Assembly (NCBI GenBank): GCA_934438035.1
Contig: CAKSBK010000026.1
Coordinates: 1-8,826, forward strand
From: an uncultured Christensenellaceae bacterium
GTDB lineage: Bacteria > Bacillota > Clostridia > Christensenellales > Christensenellaceae
DNA: 8,826 nucleotides
Reading direction: 5' to 3'
Part shown: in pieces, positions 1-5,844 of the stretch
How positions within the stretch are numbered: position 1 is the first letter of the stretch
Layout: the number at the start of each line of letters is the position of its first letter
Program-made: the position numbers and the translations under genes
The notes under the pieces: generated by a model
Seen by the model: only the letters and a program-made list of their open reading frames with translations
Told to the model about the DNA's origin: nothing
Databases searched by the model: none

Positions 1-19
1 CCTCCATAAACCCTAAAAG

Positions 20-50
20 AGAGAAGCCTCCCTGAGAGGAAAGCTTTTCT
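20..50. other. Imperfect hairpin at the left edge
   Basis: AGAGAAGC (20-27) can pair with GCTTTTCT (43-50) with one G-U pair, and a competing inner CCTC/GAGG pairing (27-30/36-39) is possible. No clean T-run follows on the plus strand. It could be a weak terminator of a gene lying to the left of the window or a chance structure. Nothing else is recognisable in bases 1-73. Confidence 0.25.
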
Positions 51-73
51 TGGTAAAAAGCGATTTTTACAAA

Positions 74-102
74 TTGCTTTTAATTAATATATATATTATA
101 AT
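74..102 (+). promoter_or_regulatory. Sigma-A-type promoter of the dehydrogenase unit
   Basis: A TTGCTT -35 box (74-79) and a perfect TATAAT -10 box (97-102) are separated by exactly 17 bases. Transcription would start near 109, giving a leader of about 24 bases before the ATG at 133. The ribosome binding site is AAAGGAAG at 117-124. The assignment rests on consensus and spacing only. Confidence 0.55.
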
Positions 103-132
103 CGAAATATAAAGAGAAAGGAAGTACAATAA

Positions 133-1161
133 ATGAAAGCTGTAAGAATATTTTCACCCGGCGACGTGCGCATTGTTGACGAGCCCGTAAAAAAGCCGGA
201 GGGGAACATGGTCCTCTGCAAGGTTAAGAACGTCGGCATATGCGGAACGGATTATAATATATTTTGCGGAGAATTTGAAGAAGAGGTGGATTTTCCTCTG
301 CGCCCGGGTCATGAATGGTCGGGAGTGGTCTTCGAGGTAGGAGACAAGGTTACCGCGTTTAAGCCGGGCGACAGGGTAATAGGCGAAACCTGCGTCGCCT
401 GCGGAGTTTGCGACGATTGCCTGCACGGAAACAGAAAAAACTGCGTTAACAGAACGTCTGTGGGGACGGTGCACGCCTGGCCGGGAGCTATGTGCGAATA
501 TGTGCTTTTTCCCGAGGGGGATTTGGTAAAGCTGCCGGATAACGTATCTTTTGAAGAGGGTGCGCTTGTTGAGCCTGCCGCAAACGCAATGATGGCTATA
601 GTTGAGGGAAAAGTGACTTTCGGAAGCACCGTAGCGGTTATGGGAACGGGTCCTATAGGAATAGCTGCGGCGGCGATTGCGAGAGCCTACGGTGCAAAAA
701 CAGTAATAAGCGTAGGAAGAAGCCCCTTTAAGCTGGAGCTTTGCGAAAAACTCGGCGCTACGCACACCGTGAACACAAAGGAAATTGACGCCGCCGAGGA
801 GATATTAAAAATAACCGAGGGCAGAGGCGTAGACGTTTCTATAGAGGTGAGCGGCTCAAAGGAGCTTTTAACCGCCTGCATCAAGGCTACCAAAAAATTC
901 GGCGATATAGAGATGATTGCGTTTTACGACGGAATTTACCCGTTTAACATTAACGAATTTGCGTTTAAGGCGCTTAACCTGCGCGCCTCCGGCTGCGGCG
1001 GCTGGGGCTATTTTGACAGGGTTTTAGAGCTTATAGAGCAAAAGAGAATAGATTTAAAGCCGCTTATTACGCATAGATGCACTCTTGAAGACGCCGCAAA
1101 AAATATAGCGGGTCTTAAAGAGGATAACGCAAAAAAGGTAAAGGTAATGATAGAGGTTTAA
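133..1161 (+). CDS. Zinc-dependent medium-chain alcohol/polyol dehydrogenase
   Basis: A 342-residue cytoplasmic oxidoreductase of the zinc-containing medium-chain dehydrogenase family, which interconverts an alcohol or polyol and the matching carbonyl using NAD(P). The N-terminal catalytic domain carries the expected zinc ligands Cys37, His60-Glu61 in GHE, and Glu147. The structural zinc lobe has the classical spacing Cys90-x2-Cys93-x2-Cys96-x7-Cys104. The Rossmann domain begins with GTGPIG (171-176). At the end of the second strand, where NAD enzymes normally carry Asp, the sequence reads Gly195-Arg196-Ser197, which suggests NADP preference (inference). Length is normal for sorbitol/threonine-dehydrogenase-like members. 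The ATG follows AAAGGAAG at good spacing. It is the first gene of a two-gene unit. The substrate cannot be read from the sequence, and sugar-alcohol, threonine or diol oxidation are all possible. Confidence 0.9.
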   Translation: MKAVRIFSPGDVRIVDEPVKKPEGNMVLCKVKNVGICGTDYNIFCGEFEEEVDFPLRPGHEWSGVVFEVGDKVTAFKPGDRVIGETCVACGVCDDCLHGNRKNCVNRTSVGTVHAWPGAMCEYVLFPEGDLVKLPDNVSFEEGALVEPAANAMMAIVEGKVTFGSTVAVMGTGPIGIAAAAIARAYGAKTVISVGRSPFKLELCEKLGATHTVNTKEIDAAEEILKITEGRGVDVSIEVSGSKELLTACIKATKKFGDIEMIAFYDGIYPFNINEFAFKALNLRASGCGGWGYFDRVLELIEQKRIDLKPLITHRCTLEDAAKNIAGLKEDNAKKVKVMIEV

Positions 1162-1167
1162 AGGAAA

Positions 1168-1728
1168 ATGCGGCATAAAAAAACAGCGGCTGTTATAATT
1201 GCGGTTATTTCGGTTTTTGTGATTTGCTCTTCTGCCTTTGCGCATAGCGGAAGAACGGATGAAAACGGCGGGCATTATGATTATTCCACGGGGGAATACC
1301 ATTATCATAACGGCGGCTCCGAAAAATATTATGCCGAGGATTCCGAATCCGACGAATATGAAGAGAGAATAAAAAGAGGAGAAGCATATCTTGCATGGAA
1401 AGCCAATCAGCCCAAAACCGAAAGCAATATAGGCAAGACGAGAAGCGAGATTATAGATAACGAAGCCAATAAAAAGGTAAAGGAATATAACGAACGAAAA
1501 CAAGAGCTTGCCTTAGAAAAAGAAGAGTATTACGGCGAGGGCTATAAAGACGGCAAAAACGCCGGCATTGAGGAGGGATATTTAAAAGGCTATGAAGCGG
1601 GAAACGCTGCGGGCGTTAATATAGCTCCTCCTTGGTGCATATGGGTTATTGCCGCATTGTTTGCGGCAGTGCTTATACTTACCGTTTACGCCGTAAAACT
1701 AAAAGGAAAATCTCACGGCAATAAATAA
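1168..1728 (+). CDS. Secreted, membrane-anchored YHYH-motif protein
   Basis: A 186-residue surface protein of unknown function. Residues 1-25 form a signal peptide (MRHKK, a hydrophobic core, then SSAFA before the likely cut). The mature protein would begin at His26 with the motif HSGRTDENGGHYDYSTGEYHYH, which holds His26, His36, His45 and His47 and resembles the YHYH motif found in many Bacillota secreted proteins. A charged, probably helical stretch (55-150) follows, ending in a Gly/Tyr-rich repeat (GYKDGKNAGIEEGYLKGYEAG). One transmembrane helix (about 156-176) and a basic cytoplasmic tail end the protein, so the body should face outside. The start is 6 bases after the dehydrogenase stop, and its AAAGGAAA ribosome site overlaps that stop, so the two genes are probably co-transcribed. 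Metal binding by the His cluster is an inference; I know of no established reaction. Confidence 0.8.
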   Translation: MRHKKTAAVIIAVISVFVICSSAFAHSGRTDENGGHYDYSTGEYHYHNGGSEKYYAEDSESDEYEERIKRGEAYLAWKANQPKTESNIGKTRSEIIDNEANKKVKEYNERKQELALEKEEYYGEGYKDGKNAGIEEGYLKGYEAGNAAGVNIAPPWCIWVIAALFAAVLILTVYAVKLKGKSHGNK

Positions 1729-1736
1729 ACTAAAAC

Positions 1737-1758
1737 AAGGCGCCTAAAAGGGCGCCTT
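1737..1758. terminator. Bidirectional terminator between convergent units
   Basis: AAGGCGCC (1737-1744) pairs perfectly with GGCGCCTT (1751-1758) around a 6-base loop. It lies 8 bases after the YHYH gene stop and 10 bases after the stop of the convergent membrane gene. On the minus strand it is followed by a T-rich tail (TTGTTTTAGTTT); on the plus strand only by TTTC and a discontinuous T-rich stretch. Confidence 0.8.
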
Positions 1759-1768
1759 TCAAATTGCT

Positions 1769-2962
1769 TTATTTTTGCTCGTGAGGCAATATTTTATGTT
1801 TTCGGTCGTTTCCGAAAATCCGCACCTTATCATATTCCGTAGAAAAGCCTATGACGTACATTACAAGCAGGCTCGTCTGCGGCCAAAGCATGGTTATATC
1901 CAATAGGCCGTGAAGCAGTACGGAAACTATTACGCTTATCGTCAAAGCATAGCGCATATGGCAAATGTTTTTCTTGTGAAGACGTATTATCTTGCCTATG
2001 TTTATGGCGAAGTAGCCCGATATAATAAGCGTTCCGGCAATGCCGAAATCCATAAGAAGCTCCAAAAGCAGGTTATGGGAGTGTGCGGCGTCAAAGCTGC
2101 CGTAGAGGTTGTTTATGCGCACATATGTATTATATCCTCTGCCGAACAGCGGTGCGTCTAAAATGCTTTTTATCGCACCCTTCCATATTCCTATTCTTAG
2201 AGAAATATCCTCAAAAAAATTGTCTATTCTCGGTATGAATACCAGCTTTCCGCCAAAAAGCAGCATGCATAAAAGCGCAGACGCCGCGGCGCTGACATAG
2301 ATAATAAGCCATTTTTTGTTTTTAAGAAAGCCGAGCATAATCGGGCAGACTATTACGAGCACAGCTATTGTGGTTCTGCATTCCGTTAAATAAAGCGCAA
2401 CGAGGTTTAGGGGGATAAGAAGCGCATAAACCCATTTCGGCATTATATGCTCGGGCTTTAATATGTTATAAATGCAGAACAGAATTACCATGGAGATAAA
2501 AAACGCATAGTAATTAGGATTTTCAAAGACAGAGGAATACCTTCCGCCGCCTATCATGAATTTCTGTATGCAGGCGACTATAAAGGCGGGTACGCTCATT
2601 ACGCAGCACATGCTTAAAATAAGCCGAAAGCACCTTTGAGTCATGGTATAGGTTATAAATATCATTGCGATAAACGCAAAAATCATTCCTATGCATATCA
2701 GAATATCGAAGGTTTTTCCGCCGTTTAGTAAAGTGACGGCAAAGGAAAGCGCCCAAAATGCGGAGAGGAAAATAAGGTCCTCTTTTCTTTTAAAAAATAC
2801 CGAGCCCTGCTTGGTTGCAAATATATATACGGGTAAAAGTATAAGCGCCGCTATTTCGGCATATACCGTAAGAAATATTGAGAATGTAAGTATAAGCAGC
2901 ACGGCTTCGTTGGGGGTCATTCCCTTAAAATATTGCTTTACGTTTACAAAAAATTCTTTCAT
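1769..2962 (-). CDS. O-antigen ligase / polysaccharide polymerase (Wzy_C family) membrane protein
   Basis: A 397-residue polytopic membrane protein with roughly ten hydrophobic helices. It carries the hallmarks of the Wzy_C/O-antigen ligase family: FENPNYYAFF (about 146-155), an LR-x3-W segment (Arg256, Trp260) leading into the large outer loop, GRGYNTY (274-280), and AHSHNLLLE (293-301) followed by G-x2-G. Members join lipid-linked glycans into polymers or transfer them to lipid or protein on the outer face of the membrane. In a Gram-positive cell the likely product is a capsule, exopolysaccharide or glycoprotein glycan. The start at 2962 is chosen because GGAGG lies just upstream and because an in-frame ATG at 3040 would place two promoter candidates inside the gene. 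It stands alone, with its own promoters and terminator and no glycosyltransferase next to it, so its glycan cannot be inferred. Confidence 0.85.
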   Translation of the reverse strand: MKEFFVNVKQYFKGMTPNEAVLLILTFSIFLTVYAEIAALILLPVYIFATKQGSVFFKRKEDLIFLSAFWALSFAVTLLNGGKTFDILICIGMIFAFIAMIFITYTMTQRCFRLILSMCCVMSVPAFIVACIQKFMIGGGRYSSVFENPNYYAFFISMVILFCIYNILKPEHIMPKWVYALLIPLNLVALYLTECRTTIAVLVIVCPIMLGFLKNKKWLIIYVSAAASALLCMLLFGGKLVFIPRIDNFFEDISLRIGIWKGAIKSILDAPLFGRGYNTYVRINNLYGSFDAAHSHNLLLELLMDFGIAGTLIISGYFAINIGKIIRLHKKNICHMRYALTISVIVSVLLHGLLDITMLWPQTSLLVMYVIGFSTEYDKVRIFGNDRKHKILPHEQK

Positions 2963-2971
2963 GCTTCCTCC
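2963..2971 (-). promoter_or_regulatory. Ribosome binding site fixing the Wzy_C gene start
   Basis: On the minus strand GGAGGAAGC directly precedes the ATG at 2962. This strong site, with a short gap of 4 bases after GGAGG, supports the internal start over the longer in-frame ATG at 3040, which has no comparable site. Confidence 0.75.
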
Positions 2972-2983
2972 AAAACAAAGTAC

Positions 2984-3012
2984 ATTATATCGTAAGGCGG
3001 AGAGTTTAACAA
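2984..3012 (-). promoter_or_regulatory. Proximal promoter of the Wzy_C gene
   Basis: Reading the minus strand, TTGTTA (3012-3007) and a perfect TATAAT (2989-2984) are separated by 17 bases. The transcript would begin close to 2977, giving a very short leader ending in the GGAGG site. Confidence 0.55.
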
Positions 3013-3031
3013 TGCCGATACGGTATAAAAA

Positions 3032-3059
3032 TGTATACATTACTGCAAATTCTTGTCAA
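3032..3059 (-). promoter_or_regulatory. Possible distal promoter of the Wzy_C gene
   Basis: On the minus strand a perfect TTGACA (3059-3054) and TATACA (3037-3032) are 16 bases apart, about 48 bases upstream of the proximal promoter. The pair could be a second start site for the same gene. Spacing is slightly short, so this is a weaker call. Confidence 0.4.
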
Positions 3060-3095
3060 TTTTTTGTATCAATTTTAAGCCTAAAAAAAGGCAAA

Positions 3096-3143
3096 TAAAA
3101 AAAAGCGGCGCAATATGCGAAAAAAAGCATATATCTGCCGCTT
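3096..3143 (-). terminator. Intrinsic terminator of the alpha-galactosidase gene
   Basis: On the minus strand AAGCGGC (3143-3137) pairs with GCCGCTT (3109-3103). After a small internal loop, ATATGC (3132-3127) pairs with GCATAT (3118-3113). A run of nine T on the minus strand follows (3104-3097, continuing into T-rich sequence). It begins 12 bases after the stop codon. Confidence 0.85.
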
Positions 3144-3155
3144 TATGGGGCAACG

Positions 3156-4778
3156 TTATTCGCTTAAAAGGACGCCTGATTTAGTATCGAGAAGCACCGT
3201 CTGTTCTTCTTCTTCGTCGTCAATATATGTAATGTATAAGAAGTTTTCGTCACGGTAAGCGGAAGAGAGACTTGCGCCCAAAAGACGCTTGTCTTCAATG
3301 AATAAAGACAGCACGTCTTCGGAATATTCGGAGGTATCGTCGTATAAGAAAACCATTTCGCCCGCAAGATTTGAAACAAACGAAACGCTTTGGCGCTGTT
3401 CGTAGGTAAGCTTTAAGGCGGGGTCGGTTAAGGAATATGCGTCAGTCTCGTTTAAAAAGCCTCTTTCATTAAGCTGTCTTCTGAATACGGCGGAATAAAC
3501 CGCGTCTAAAGAAGAGGCGGCTTCCCTCGAGCCTCTTTTTTCAGCCCATTTTTCGCTGTTGTCACAGCTGACTCTGCAATAATCCGCCTTGCCGAAAGCG
3601 CTTTCAAGGGGAACTCCGCAGGCTAAAATGAGCTTATCCTGCGCACAGTCTCTTAAGAAGTCCATCGCCTCATGCATTATTTCGCCCCTCGTTTTGCCGC
3701 CGAAAGGCAATGCGCACGCCGCATAGAGGTCGTCAAGCTTTATTAGGTCAAAGCCGCAATCTAAAGCCGCTTTAACGGAGCGGGAAATGTGTATTCTGAC
3801 GCTCTCGACGGAAAAATCGAGAATAAATGCGTTTTTGCGTCTGCCCGCGTAAACGGGCTTCCCGTTTTCGTCTTTTAAAATCCACTCGGGGTGCTCGGAA
3901 TATAGGCGAGAGGATTTATCGGCAATAAACGGAGAAAGCCAAACGCCTGCTTTAAAGCCCTTTTCATGTATTCTGTCAACAGCGGATTTCATTGCCGAGG
4001 GGAATTTTTCCGTTTCGGCAAACGTCCAATCTCCTGCTGCGGTTTCGTAACCCTCGTCTATGAGATAAAGCTCATAATCCTCGGTTGAAATTTTTGAGAG
4101 GTCTTCGTCTAACGCCTGCTCGTCAAAGTCCATATAATAGGAATACTTTGTGGTATATCCCCTCATGGGCTCGGCGGAGGTCCTTTTAACGTCAAGAGAA
4201 GTAAACCAAGCGGAAAATACCTCGTCTTCGCTGCCTTCGTAAATTGCTGCGTCCATAAGGCTGTATTCGCCGTCGATTACAAGTCCCTCGGTTTCTTTTT
4301 CCAATATAACGGCGCTGTTTTTAACGTCAAAGGTAATTGCGGTAAAGCCGGTTTTCTCGTTTAAAGAGCAGAAAAGCTTGTAGGTGAGGTCGTTTCTTAT
4401 ATACGCATAGCTCCAGCCGTGGTAAGCGCCTTTTGCATCGGGATATTTTTTAAAGGAATAATCGCCTTGTGCGGCAAGCCTTTGTGAAGCCGAGCTTATT
4501 ACGCTCTTCTTTGAAAAGGCGTCTCTTTCGCAGCATTCGGTATTTGACTGCCAGCCGTTTAAAAAGATCTTATCGTCCGTGTCAAAAACATAGGGGAGAG
4601 TAACGGAAAACTTAACGATTTCCACAGGTATGCGGGATACGATTCTCGCTATTATGTTTTTTTCCGTAACGGCGGCGCAAAGAGAGATGTTTTCGTCGTC
4701 AAATTCGCCGGAAACGCGGATATTTCTCTTTTTATCGCCGAATTTGTAGGAAAGTCTTACCTCTATATCGTTTTTCAT
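3156..4778 (-). CDS. Cytoplasmic GH36 alpha-galactosidase (short, Thermotoga GalA-like type)
   Basis: A 540-residue glycoside hydrolase predicted to remove terminal alpha-1,6-linked galactose from melibiose, raffinose-type sugars or galactomannan fragments. There is no signal peptide, so the substrate must be imported. An N-terminal beta domain contains NGWQSNT (74-80), close to the NGWQSW signature of GH36. The barrel domain has DEGYETAAGDW (241-251) and GVWLSPF (278-284). The nucleophile is Asp349 in IKLDDLYA and the acid/base is Asp406 in RVSCD, following the R-x-S-x-D pattern. The section LILACGVPLESAFG (383-396) matches my memory of Thermotoga maritima GalA (552 residues, catalytic Asp 327 and 387), so the length is normal and not a truncation. 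The ribosome site is a weak AAAGG 12 bases from the ATG. It is monocistronic, with a promoter, putative operator and terminator of its own. No sugar transporter is visible nearby. Confidence 0.9.
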   Translation of the reverse strand: MKNDIEVRLSYKFGDKKRNIRVSGEFDDENISLCAAVTEKNIIARIVSRIPVEIVKFSVTLPYVFDTDDKIFLNGWQSNTECCERDAFSKKSVISSASQRLAAQGDYSFKKYPDAKGAYHGWSYAYIRNDLTYKLFCSLNEKTGFTAITFDVKNSAVILEKETEGLVIDGEYSLMDAAIYEGSEDEVFSAWFTSLDVKRTSAEPMRGYTTKYSYYMDFDEQALDEDLSKISTEDYELYLIDEGYETAAGDWTFAETEKFPSAMKSAVDRIHEKGFKAGVWLSPFIADKSSRLYSEHPEWILKDENGKPVYAGRRKNAFILDFSVESVRIHISRSVKAALDCGFDLIKLDDLYAACALPFGGKTRGEIMHEAMDFLRDCAQDKLILACGVPLESAFGKADYCRVSCDNSEKWAEKRGSREAASSLDAVYSAVFRRQLNERGFLNETDAYSLTDPALKLTYEQRQSVSFVSNLAGEMVFLYDDTSEYSEDVLSLFIEDKRLLGASLSSAYRDENFLYITYIDDEEEEQTVLLDTKSGVLLSE

Positions 4779-4820
4779 ATTTTACTTAAACCTTTCGTAA
4801 GCTTTTAAAATATATATTAT

Positions 4821-4839
4821 CGCAGAAAAAGCTTCTGCG
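4821..4839 (-). promoter_or_regulatory. Leader hairpin of the alpha-galactosidase mRNA
   Basis: CGCAGAA (4821-4827) and TTCTGCG (4833-4839) form a perfect 7-bp stem with a 5-base loop. With transcription predicted to start near 4855 it lies at about +17 to +35 of a leader of about 77 bases. No T-run typical of a terminator follows closely, so mRNA stability or a second operator are as likely as attenuation. Confidence 0.45.
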
Positions 4840-4861
4840 CTGCATACTTTTTCATTGTCAT

Positions 4862-4890
4862 AGTCTAACACTGCTTGCAAAAAATGTCAA
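4862..4890 (-). promoter_or_regulatory. Promoter of the alpha-galactosidase gene
   Basis: On the minus strand a perfect TTGACA (4890-4885) and TAGACT (4867-4862, four of six consensus bases) are separated by 17 bases. It is the best sigma-A-like match in the upstream region and coincides with the inverted repeat described separately. Confidence 0.55.
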
Positions 4891-4912
4891 TAACAGGCGC
4901 ATTTTGCAAGCA
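4872..4912. promoter_or_regulatory. Inverted-repeat operator flanking the alpha-galactosidase -35 box
   Basis: TGCTTGCAAAA (4872-4882) is repeated exactly inverted as TTTTGCAAGCA (4902-4912), with 19 bases between arms. One arm fills the spacer between -35 and -10 and the other lies just upstream of -35, the geometry of a repressor or dual-site regulator. Each arm holds a TTGCAA core that is itself palindromic, so each could be a full site of a dimer. No regulator gene is present in the window. The binding protein is unknown; a LacI-family or similar sugar regulator is a guess. Confidence 0.55.
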
Positions 4913-4957
4913 AATATCCGCCGTTATGCCGGTAATTAATCTTCTGACATACGACTT

Positions 4958-4973
4958 ATGCGCACGTGCGCAT
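4958..4973. repeat. Perfect 16-bp palindrome
   Basis: ATGCGCACGTGCGCAT reads identically on both strands with no loop. A loopless, GC-rich palindrome favours binding of a dimeric protein over an RNA hairpin. It lies about 180 bases upstream of the alpha-galactosidase start and about 70 bases from that gene's -35 box. Confidence 0.6.
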
Positions 4974-5103
4974 GCATGCATTTGCTGCCTCAAGCCCTTA
5001 AAAGAATCGCAGCGCTGATTTTCCCGTATTTCCGCTTTTATTATAGCATCCTCCTAATGTGTTTTTTGCAGGCTTATTTACTTTATCGCTTTAGGAGTTT
5101 TTT

Positions 5104-5116
5104 CGCCGCTTAAGCT
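5104..5116. repeat. 13-bp direct repeat, copy 1
   Basis: CGCCGCTTAAGCT occurs here and again at 5170-5182, where it overlaps the 3' arm of a terminator and the end of the adjacent gene. The flanks differ, so this may be a decayed local duplication of the gene's 3' end or coincidence. Confidence 0.5.
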
Positions 5117-5157
5117 CTTCACATAGGATCTCGCGCAGGTTTCGGTGTACAAAAAAA

Positions 5158-5174
5158 CGGCGGAAAATCCGCCG
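5158..5174 (-). terminator. Terminator of the Mrr-like membrane protein gene
   Basis: CGGCGGA (5158-5164) and TCCGCCG (5168-5174) form a compact GC-rich hairpin; six G-C pairs around an ATTTT loop is the likely form on the minus strand. Seven T follow on the minus strand (5157-5151). It starts 9 bases after the stop codon. Confidence 0.85.
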
Positions 5175-5183
5175 CTTAAGCTT

Positions 5184-5756
5184 TTAAACTCCGCTCATTA
5201 TTTCGTCGAGTCGTTTTGAGTCTATAAAAATTATATTTTCCTTCTTTGCGGTTTCCGAAGGTATTTTGGAGCTTGAAATAAATATGCCTTTTTTAACGCC
5301 GTTTTCCGCCATTGCTTTGCTTAATTTTAAAACGTCTGCGTTTGTGGCGGGCTCCTCGGAAACAAAGCATTTAACGGCGTATTTTTCACCGTCCTTTTCC
5401 GCAAAAAGGCTTATAGAGCGTATATTTTCGGCGTATGATATATCGTGATAGCCGAGCTTGTTAAGCGCGCGGACGGAATAGCGTTTAAATTCCGCCTTTC
5501 CCGCATTTGCCGCCTGCCTTGCGCTTGTGTTGTTAAGAGCCTTTGCGGGTTGATTTTTTGCGGCGCTGTAGCAGAGGGCGCCGAAAACGACGCTTGCCGT
5601 AAAAAATATAATAAGTAAGATTATTTGAGAGGTATTTACGCCGCTCGGAATGCAGATTATAAGCGCCGCTATAAACAAGACCGCAAAAAATGCGCAGAGA
5701 AGCAGCATGACCATTTGTTTATTGGTGCCAGAGTTGTTTTTGCCGTTATTATTCAT
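5184..5756 (-). CDS. Two-helix membrane protein with degenerate Mrr-like restriction-endonuclease-fold domain
   Basis: A 190-residue protein. After a polar Asn-rich start, two hydrophobic helices (about 15-36 and 43-65) anchor it, leaving a cytoplasmic domain from about residue 90. That domain matches the Mrr-type nuclease layout: FKRYSVRALNKLGYHDI, then a strand-turn-strand, a helix around 140-152, and GIFISSSKIPSETAKKENIIFIDSKRLDEIM. In active members the core reads GxD, then QxK. Here the Asp position is Ser (NIRSISLFAE, 111-120) and the Gln position is Ala (AVK, Lys129). Only the Lys remains, so I infer no DNA cleavage. It may instead bind DNA or another ligand at the membrane, as a structural or sensory protein. 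The start at 5756 is set by a strong GGAGGT. It is monocistronic, downstream of the glycyl radical operon's terminator. Fold assignment is by pattern only. Confidence 0.7.
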   Translation of the reverse strand: MNNNGKNNSGTNKQMVMLLLCAFFAVLFIAALIICIPSGVNTSQIILLIIFFTASVVFGALCYSAAKNQPAKALNNTSARQAANAGKAEFKRYSVRALNKLGYHDISYAENIRSISLFAEKDGEKYAVKCFVSEEPATNADVLKLSKAMAENGVKKGIFISSSKIPSETAKKENIIFIDSKRLDEIMSGV

Positions 5757-5760
5757 GATG

Positions 5761-5766
5761 ACCTCC
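5761..5766 (-). promoter_or_regulatory. Ribosome binding site fixing the Mrr-like gene start
   Basis: GGAGGT on the minus strand lies 4 bases upstream of the ATG at 5756. This rules against the in-frame upstream ATG at 5819, which would add 21 residues and overlap the -10 element. Confidence 0.8.
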
Positions 5767-5778
5767 GTTTTAATTGCC

Positions 5779-5813
5779 GTTACGTTGAATGTAACCTTTA
5801 TATATTCATTATA
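5779..5813 (-). promoter_or_regulatory. Probable promoter and leader repeat of the Mrr-like gene
   Basis: A TATAAT -10 box on the minus strand (5813-5808) has no good -35 partner at 17 bases, so the promoter may be weak or activated. A small inverted repeat, GTTAC/GTAAC (5779-5783 and 5791-5795 region), follows in the leader. The call is tentative. Confidence 0.3.
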
Positions 5814-5844
5814 TAACACAATTTAAAAAAGGAGTATAAAAAAA

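Larger units (their letters stand above)
4913..5157. other. 245-bp intergenic gap without a supported gene
   Basis: Between the alpha-galactosidase control region and the next gene's terminator I see no tRNA, known riboswitch fold or convincing small ORF. Contents are a perfect 16-bp palindrome (4958-4973), an ATGCATGCAT run just after it (4972-4981), an isolated minus-strand TATAAT without a -35 box (near 5041-5046), and the first copy of a 13-bp direct repeat (5104-5116). Confidence 0.5.

Noticed and set aside
1..7. Divergent minus-strand gene start (ATG at 7)
   Set aside because: Only two codons would be inside the window and the possible ribosome site is weak, so it cannot be supported.
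154..765. 203-codon open frame antisense to the dehydrogenase
   Set aside because: It lies wholly inside a strongly supported gene, has no ribosome site or recognisable domain, and its composition looks like an antisense translation.
3079..3092. Small GCCT/AGGC hairpin next to the alpha-galactosidase terminator
   Set aside because: A 4-bp stem with an A-rich loop is too weak and adds nothing beyond the strong adjacent terminator.
2691..3098. 135-codon plus-strand open frame over the start of the Wzy_C gene
   Set aside because: It overlaps the N-terminus and promoters of a well-supported membrane protein and shows no family-like sequence.
3156..4778. Alpha-galactosidase as a truncated GH36 enzyme
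   Set aside because: At 540 residues it is shorter than the roughly 730-residue GH36 enzymes, but it matches the short Thermotoga GalA type in length and in spacing of catalytic residues.
4865..4981. 38-codon minus-strand ORF with a GAGG upstream
   Set aside because: It covers the alpha-galactosidase promoter and operator, is made partly of the ATGCAT run, and its translation has no recognisable pattern.
5757..5819. 21-residue N-terminal extension of the Mrr-like protein
   Set aside because: The strong GGAGGT lies just before the internal ATG at 5756 and the extension overlaps the -10 element.
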